From NCBI GenBank assembly GCA_029379385.1, contig CM055611.1, forward strand, positions 14,826,062 to 14,890,061: DNA of 64,000 nucleotides, read 5' to 3'. Shown piece by piece: positions 56,650-64,000 of this stretch. A program made the position numbers and the translations under genes. Every line of letters begins with the position of its first letter. Within the stretch, counting starts at the first letter, position 1. This DNA comes from Quillaja saponaria (Eukaryota; Streptophyta; Magnoliopsida; Fabales; Quillajaceae). The notes below the pieces were generated by a model that did no database searches, was not told the origin of the DNA, and was given only the letters and a program-made list of their open reading frames with translations.

Positions 56650-58650
56650 GAACTATGTAGGGATGCAGGACAGATTTTGTGGGTAACATAAATTTAATAT
56701 TTTGAAGGTCTTCGGGGCAGAATTAAATTAAGAGTTCAAAATATAAAATGTATCTTATAGTCTTAAAATGTTTTCTACCAAATTTTGTAGCTTGGTTCCA
56801 AATATGTTGTGAGTTATAGATGTTAGACTCTGGCTAGGTCACGCAGGATTTATCTTGCCTTGTTTTGGGTTCATGTAAGTATTTGAGTGAGTTAATGACA
56901 GATTTTAGGAAAAGTTTCTAAATAATAAAGATAGATATATTTGTTTATTAATAAACCAAACAAACAGAATTGGATTTCATTTTTCCTAGAGAAAGTTATG
57001 TTCAATTAACTAATGTAAGGATCAAAGCTGTCAAAAATCCTGCTGTGTTGCAAAATTTGATGTAACTTCAAACAATAAACTGTATTGATATATAAATCTA
57101 AAAATTTCAATTGATATACCATTATAAATCTACATGTGTTTAGTATTTTATAAATTTTACGAAACTGATTCAGAAGTTCCTAGAGAAAGATATAACCGTT
57201 AAAGTGGACACTGGTCCAAACCCTAAGTTTGGATAGTTTCAACATTTCTAACTCACTAAGTTCTTTCTATCTTTTCTAATGGTTCCTCCTACCATATGCT
57301 TTATCAAGACACTTAAAATACTTTTTCATTATTAACCTTATTACCTAAAGTCAAATTCATATTAATTGACACGTAGTAGCTTAAAGGAAAATTTACACAA
57401 AGAAACCTATATAAGTTGGGATATAAGTTTAGTAATTAAAATAGTATAACAATAACGTTTATGAACTAAGTATTATTTGGGAATATGAATTTCAGTTTCA
57501 GATTCTAATGTGGACCTGATGAGACGCGTGGATGCAAGTATAAATGATGAATGAAATCGATTACAAGGTGAGTGGTTAATTGCTGCCTTTAGGGGCTAGA
57601 TTAATATGTGTGATTATATGTTTATTTGAATATACGATATATGGAAAGTAAGCAAGCAAAGTAGTTCAGTAATTTATTTGAATTATGTTTGTTTGATATT
57701 AGTTGCTTTGTTTGACATTGGTTGTGGTTGATAAGGGCCAACAAAGTGAGATTTTTATGAAAAACTGACTTTTATCTCCGAAATTAAAAGTCCAGGTGCA
57801 CCTAGGATGTTTCGTTTCAAAATCATAAGAAAATCCTGATTCTGATAAATATTTTTTTTGAATTGAGTATCCAGCCCCGGTGGGATAGGATTGTGTATGG
57901 AAATTAATTTGTTGTGCGGGCGCGTAAATGCCTGGTAGGGGGTGATAATGTTATACGGGACTGAGTTACTCGTTGACCCTTTAATTGTTTTGTGTAATAT
58001 TGTTGCGCTGACGTAAATTGTGATCCTGTGTGTCATATGAATTGTGAATTTGTGAAACTTACATGTGTACGTGTAATGTGAAATGTTATATGAATCATGT
58101 TACATGATGTTAATATATATATTATATGTTTGTGCTGAGTAATGCTAGTACTCCTTTGAGTACGATTTTTCACTCACGGAGTCCATATGACTCACCCCTC
58201 TTCTGTGAATTTTTTTTTTAGTAACTGGAATTCGTTACATGGTGTTGCTGAGTTTGTGACTTGCCGATTGAGTACGACAAGGTAATATCAGGATCTTGGA
58301 CTTGAAGTTAAATGATTAAAATTTACAGTCACACTAGAACTGTGGGGGTGTCTAATTTCGAAAGATGTAAGTGTCTAGTTATTTGACTTGGTTATGATGT
58401 AAAATCATTGAGATTATGTATTTGTATTTTGAGGCATGTTTCGTATTGCAAGAAACTTCTGTCAAATTTTTAGTAACTTGTTAATTATTACAGGAAATAA
58501 ACTTTTACAGTGAACTTCGGTTTTAGAAAAGCTAGTTTTATTCTTTAGTTGGATCATGAGTCAGATTTGTTACTTTGCTTTGAATTCAGGATTACAGAAG
58601 TTTGATTATCTAATCCTCTGGCTAGTCATACCTCCGTGAGGGGCGTGACA
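56650..58650 (-). repeat. dispersed LTR-like repeat, copy c
   Basis: Ends at CGTGAGGGGCGTGACA (58635-58650), matching the terminus of copy b. It aligns with copy b over about 2 kb in the same orientation: AATTAAATTAAGAGTTCAA near 56720, GTTAGACTCTGGCTAGGTCA near 56822, CCAGCCCCGGTGGGATAGG near 57870, GGTAGGGGGTGATAATG near 57932, and the near-palindrome GAGTCCATATGACTC at 58179-58193. No intact coding region lies inside. Confidence 0.7.
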
Positions 58651-60814
58651 CGTCAACATCACTACCACCCTATATTTGAAAAACCCCACCGCACCTATGT
58701 TAGAGCCAAAGCTAAAGTTTTTCTGAGAACGGTCACGATCATGTGTAGGAGCGTAAATTTATCTTTAATAATGATAGTCAAGAAACTTGAACTCTCCTCA
58801 CATTGTACTTTATATTTTTCTTTTGACTGATTGGCCTAACATGTAAATTTTATGATTTTAAATGAAAAATTATCTTTTCATCTACGAGCACAAATTTATA
58901 GTGACAAAGAATTTTTAATTTTTTGTATATTCTAACCATAACAATATAAAATAGTTATTTAAGCTTTTTTACATTTTAAATTTTGCACAATCACATGGTT
59001 TGAAAAGTAAATCTAGAAGGGGAGTGTCCTTCTTAGGGCCGCAACTTCCCTCGTTTTTTGTGTTTATTATCTGTTTATTGAATAAATTGTTAGATCCTGT
59101 GTTTTGTATGGTTTTTACTTCAGATTTGGTCATTTTGTTGGTAGATCTTGACGTTTGTGTTTTTATAATATTCCATGTATTATTAAATTTACAGTATGAA
59201 GTGAAAGTTGATGTCTCTATTAATAAATTGTTGTTTATATATATATTATATATATATATTATATATATGGGAGTTACTTTTCAAAAACACATGTGGTTTC
59301 TAAAAGTAGTCAAAAAGAACCTTGAAAAAAAATTCTTTGTACATTTCTACAAAAGTAATATTGATCAAAGACTAATTAAATTTATAAGTACAAAATTCAT
59401 CAGGTATTGAATAATATTTGCATACCCACCTGTAATCAATTGCCATGTTATTTCAATGAAGAAAAAATTCACATTCTCATTGTAAAATTCTTTTCCACGT
59501 TACAAATTCTCTAAAGATTTTTTCAAAAAGTCAGTTTTCATTTTTATGACGAGGACGAGAACAAGAACCAAAACAATTTGTATTTATAGTTGGAAGTTTC
59601 CGTATAGAATATCTTAAATGAAATTTTCTTTCTCTCAATCTTCCCTCCTCTTCTCTATTCTGTAGAATCTTAGTTTCTTTACTTAACTTCCAGAAAATTC
59701 CTAATTCCAAAAAAGGTCCTACCATAGGATTTCTTTAAAAATGTTTAAGAAACGACGACAAAAGTCTACTAATTAAGCAAGTAATAAAAATTATATAATC
59801 CCAAGTTGTTAAACGACCACATGCACCTATTCCAATTCTTTATTAGTAAATTCGATTTAATACAAATCAAGCAATCACCAATCACTGTTTATTAATCATA
59901 AATCTAATATTGGCAAAATAATAATAATATAAGAATATCCATTTAGCACAGAAAAGAAACGAACAAATAAATAAGAGAAACAAATTGTAAATTGTAGCTT
60001 ACAATCATTATTGAAAAATAATTACTCAAATACAACGAAAGGCGACCTACCACCATCAAATAAATAAGTGAAAAAACTTGTACCTACTCTCTCTATATAA
60101 CACTAACTAATACAACTACTTGTGATTTAAATAGTAACAAAACCAACTAATTAAGTAAGCATGTCAAAATATTTGGATGTGACTTTCGTCTAATTATTAG
60201 GTATGTTTAGTTAATAAATAATATAATAAATTAATAAATAGTAATCAATAGCTATAATATATATAAAAAGTGGTTTAATGACTGAAATTTTTATTTTCTT
60301 AAATATCTTATGGGTTTTTATGATGTTGTACCTTTTAATTATTATTTATAGTATTAAAAAATTATTCTTAAAATAGACTATTAATTTATTTTTATTTTTT
60401 CTAATTTTTCTCCCCTTTAATACTAATGAGATTATAATTGTTTTTTTTTAATATTAGTTTAGTTTTCTAATTCTTCTCAATTTTATGAATAAAAATTAAA
60501 GAAAGAAACAATGAATTGAAATAAATATCAAGAGTAAAGATTTTATTTTATTATAATATTTTTTAATTCTTCTTCTATCTTAAGAATTAAAAAAAAATTT
60601 ACATTATGAATTTAAAATTTTAATTATATTTACTTATTTGTTTAATTACGTAACATTTAGTTATTATTTCATAATATTAAAACATTATATTTCAAATGGA
60701 TTACTAATTTATTCTTTTTCTTATTCTGATAATAATAATTTTCTTAGTTCTTCTTATATCTTAAGAACTAAAAAAAATTAAAATTTATATTATGAATTTA
60801 ATTTGTAGTTATAT
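58651..60814. other. spacer between inverted repeat copies c and d
   Basis: About 2.2 kb of AT-rich DNA. A (TA)n-rich stretch lies at about 59238-59269. The frame at 59000-59410 is hydrophobic and low-complexity with no known domain. An imperfect direct repeat sharing TCTTAAGAAxTAAAAAAAA and ATTATGAATTTA occurs near 60562-60613 and again near 60743-60800, just outside copy d. Confidence 0.45.
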
Positions 60815-62150
60815 TGTCATACCCTTCACTGAGACATGATTGGTCAGAGGATTGAGTAACCAATCCATTGTAACCTTGACTTTGAAACAAAATAACAAAT
60901 CTGACTTATGACCCAACTAAAGAATAAAACTAACTTTTCTAAAACCGAAGTTCACTGTAAAAGTTTACTTCTTGTAATAATTAACAAGTTACTAAAAAAT
61001 TTGGCAAAAGTTTCCTGCAATACAAAACATGCCTCAAGATACAAATACAAAGTATCATAATTTTACACAACAATAACATAAAAATAACAAGGAGCTTCGG
61101 TCCAACCACATAATAACCAAGATAAATAACTAGACACTTACATCATTTGAAATTATACACCCCCACAGTTCTAGTGTGATTGCAAATTTTCATCATTTAA
61201 CTTCAAGTCTAAAATTCTTATATTATCTTGGTGTACTTAATTAGTAAGTCACAAACTCAGCGATGCCAGGTAACGAGCTCCTGTTACTAAACAAAATTTA
61301 TCATAGAAGAGGGTGAGTCCTACGGACTCCGTAAGTGAAAAATCGTACCCAAAAGGTACTAGCATCACTCAGCACAAACGTATAATATACATATTAGCAT
61401 GATTCATATAACATTTCACATTACACGTACACATTGTATATTTCACAACTTCACAATTCATATGACACACATGATCACAATTTAAGTCAACGCAACAATA
61501 TCACGCAAAGTAATCAAAGAGCCAACGAGTGACCCAGCCCCGCACAACATTATCACCCCCTACCGGGCATTTAAGCGCGCTCACAACAAATTGATCTCCG
61601 TGCACAATCCATCCCACCGGGGCTAAGCACTCAATTAAAAAAAAACACTTATCAGAATCATAATTTTCTTATGATTTTAAATAAGAACATCCTAGGTGCA
61701 CCTGGATTTTTACTTTCGGAGATAAAATTCACTTTTCATAAAAATCTCACTTTGTTGGCCCTTATCAACCACAACCAATGTCAAACTCAGCCATCAATCT
61801 CAAACAAACATAATTCAAATAAATTACCTGAAGTACTCTACTTGCTTATTTTTCATCTATCACGCATATTCAAATAAACATATAATTACACATACTAATC
61901 TACCCCTAAAGACAACAATTAACCACTCACTATTTACCCATCTCATTCGTCACTTATTCTTGCATTTGCATGTGTCGTTGGCTCAACAATATGTTCCAGG
62001 GCTGAAAAACATATTCCCAAGTACTACTTAGTTTATAAATTTCATAGTTAAAATTCTCTAGTTACTAAAACTTATATATATCAACTTCCATGTATTTCTT
62101 TGAAACTAAATCCTTTTAGGTATTTTAACAAATACCTTGTAGGATACTTT
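60815..62150 (+). repeat. dispersed LTR-like repeat, copy d, inverted relative to copy c
   Basis: Starts TGTCATACCCTTCACTGAG at 60815, the same terminus as copies b and c but in the opposite orientation. It keeps AAACCGAAGTTCACTGTAAA, ACCCCCACAGTTCTAGTGTG, the near-palindrome GAGTCCTACGGACTC (61315-61329), CCCCCTACCGGGCATTTAAG and CCATCCCACCGGGGCTAAGC, then CTAGGTGCACCTGGATTTTT and TTGTTGGCCCTTATCAACCAC. Similarity fades around 62150. Together with copy c it makes an inverted pair with a 2.2-kb spacer. Confidence 0.7.
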
Positions 62151-63486
62151 AATTTTCTTTTCATGTATATATATATATACACTAAGAAAATCAACATTGA
62201 TTCCTTAATTCAATATTATTCACATTCTAAGCATTATTCAAGTTAACCATTTCTGGCTATCAAATGAAAAAGGCTTTCTTTTTCTCCCAAATAATTAGTC
62301 TCTAAAGATTGAGTTAGTAAACAGCAAATCATGTTCATCATTATGTTGTTCAACTTTTTAAGTTAACGTTTCTTGTTAAACTTCGAGGCACATAGTTTAA
62401 ATACAAGTCATATGCATAAAGTAGTTAGCTTATTTATGTATTTCATCTTATTTTTTTTAGAACAAATCCCATCTGAAATATAAAGGAGATTTGCATCATA
62501 ACATCTAACTAATTCCATGGTGAAGTTATAGAAATTTTGAAAAAAAAGTAACTAGTTTGTCATGGCTTTTAGAAGAAGTCTTGATAAACCGCCCACAGCT
62601 AAAACTACCTGTCCTTCATTATATTTTTGGTCTCCTTGGCTTCCAATTTAAGAGTATTGTCAAGATTATATTAATAATTCAACATGATCAAATGTACAGA
62701 AGCTTTCTCTGGCTGTCAATATGTATTTATTTATATCAACGTCGGCCTAAAAATAGTATATACTAGAACCAGGTAGAAGTGTATGGGTAGAAAGAATAAA
62801 AATTTAATATTAGAGGAAGGTTGAGAGCCTCACTTACAAGCTCGGGTCATGCCCTTGAGCTTAGCATAGGTATACATATATACCTACCATTATACTAGCA
62901 TGAGAAGTGGAATTACAGCAAGGAAAAAGTCTAATTCTATATGCGAATTAGAGGAAAGGGATGTACAGGACATACACGTGTTTTAGTTTTGTTATGCATG
63001 ATCCTTGTTGCCATAATTGAGTCATGAAACTAATGAGTCCAATTAAGGTCCTATACCAGGCGAATCAAACAAATCAAAATAGGCAAGGCATTGGTTATAT
63101 AATAATATGGCTTACAATTAGTGATACTCCCAACAGAGGTGTGTAAACCTTAAATACATAAGGCTAACCATCCAATGCTGATTGTAATAAGGTTAATCCA
63201 ATGGAGCAATCACCTTAGTCAGTCAATAATAGATAAAAAATATAAATTCAGAAACGAGGTAAGGTTTTCTTAGAATTGGAAACACATACATGGTACTATT
63301 GCATCCAAATTATCATGTACACTTGGATATAATTATTAAGCTAATTGGTTCAGGCAATAGACATGCCCAGAACTATTTTCACCCATTATATCAATTATAT
63401 CATAAACATCCATGTTGCAAAGTACTCTGAGCAAACATGGTCCACTATGCAACTAGTTGGAAATTAAAAGGTGCGATAAAAATTAC
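62151..63486. other. AT-rich intergenic DNA, no gene seen
   Basis: Contains a short (TA)n at about 62167-62179. The plus-strand frame at 62557-62766 has no motif. Nothing else could be supported. Confidence 0.4.
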
Positions 63487-63610
63487 CAATGTTTGCAATG
63501 GAATCGTACATGTTGTGAGATATGCCGTGGACCATAGTTTCAACTACTTTCTCTTTTTCCTTTGGGTCTGAACTGAATAGGAGGAGTAGGCAGTGCCGAT
63601 AATACCGATG
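63487..63610 (-). other. possible unidentified exon near the right edge
   Basis: On the minus strand a frame opens after a stop at 63613-63611 and reads RYYRHCLLLLFSSDPKEKEK, then VVETMVHGISHNMYDSIANI, ending at a plausible ATTG|GTAATT donor (63487). The charged-then-amphipathic pattern looks more like real protein than the surrounding DNA, but I do not recognise it. CT-rich minus-strand sequence at 63700-64000 could be the leader of the same gene. No acceptor or start codon was firmly assigned. Confidence 0.22.
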
Positions 63611-64000
63611 TTAGCTCAAGTTGTGATGCCGTGGAGAATCGTCAGGTGACACCAAGCAGGAATGTGTAGGTGGCCTAGAAATCAACTCGAAATTAACTAG
63701 ATTTAAATCTGGCTTGAAAATTTCTAATACTCTTAATGTCTTAGTTGTGCGTGCAGGAGCTTGCAAGGTCCCCTGTCCTATGGTAGTGGGGCTTGGAGAC
63801 GAAGTAACGTGGAGTGTTGCGGCGGATTTGTTTCTGAGAGTATGCGAAATGAAAAGAAAGAGGCTCACAAGTTTACTGAAATTTCACACAGGGCGGGAAA
63901 GAAGGAAGGAATTTTCGGTCAAGCAAAGAATGAGATAAATTTCTAGAGCTAAGGAGCAAAGGCGGTGGAGGCCAAAACTGAAGAAGCAATCTCTGCCAAG

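Noticed and set aside
59000..59410. 136-codon plus-strand frame in the spacer between repeat copies c and d
   Set aside because: Hydrophobic low-complexity translation running into a TA microsatellite, with no known domain.

Overview
This is nuclear DNA from a flowering plant, most likely a eudicot. It is AT-rich, its genes have many short exons with GT/AG introns, and degenerate retrotransposons, MITEs and AT-rich filler separate them. Exon models were read from conserved protein motifs plus splice sites; no database search was possible. All confidently recognised genes lie on the minus strand.

Layout. (1) 1-1035 is the 5' end of an hnRNP Q-like RNA-binding protein gene that runs off the left edge, with a frameshift a few codons after its ATG. 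(2) 1.0-15.1 kb is gene-poor: a MULE/FAR1-like transposase remnant (3.2-3.6 kb), one copy (a) of a four-copy dispersed repeat (8.3-9.6 kb) and a decayed Ty1/copia element (12.1-15.0 kb). (3) 15.1-43.2 kb is a tandem duplication of a KDSA-ATG4 gene pair. Unit A (15.1-23.0 kb) has only wrecked KDSA exons plus a near-complete ATG4 whose last exon is frameshifted. Unit B has an intact 13-exon KDSA (26.47-33.68 kb, 290 aa) and an intact 8-exon ATG4 (38.95-42.56 kb, 489 aa), split by a LINE that itself carries a hAT-like insertion. (4) 43.7-44.4 kb holds an RTE-type LINE endonuclease remnant. (5) 46.1-48.1 kb is repeat copy b. (6) 49.2-53.0 kb is a three-exon, single-TM-anchor nucleotide-diphospho-sugar transferase gene. 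(7) 53-64 kb is AT-rich with repeat copies c and d in inverted orientation and, at the right edge, a possible unidentified exon.

Function. KDSA makes KDO-8-phosphate for the pectin rhamnogalacturonan II, and the transferase gene is probably a Golgi glycosyltransferase, so two genes touch glycan or cell-wall chemistry. ATG4 is the protease that processes ATG8 in autophagy. Nothing suggests that these genes form a pathway cluster. The main interest is the unequal fate of the two KDSA-ATG4 units and the transposon insertions that can be resolved by comparing them.
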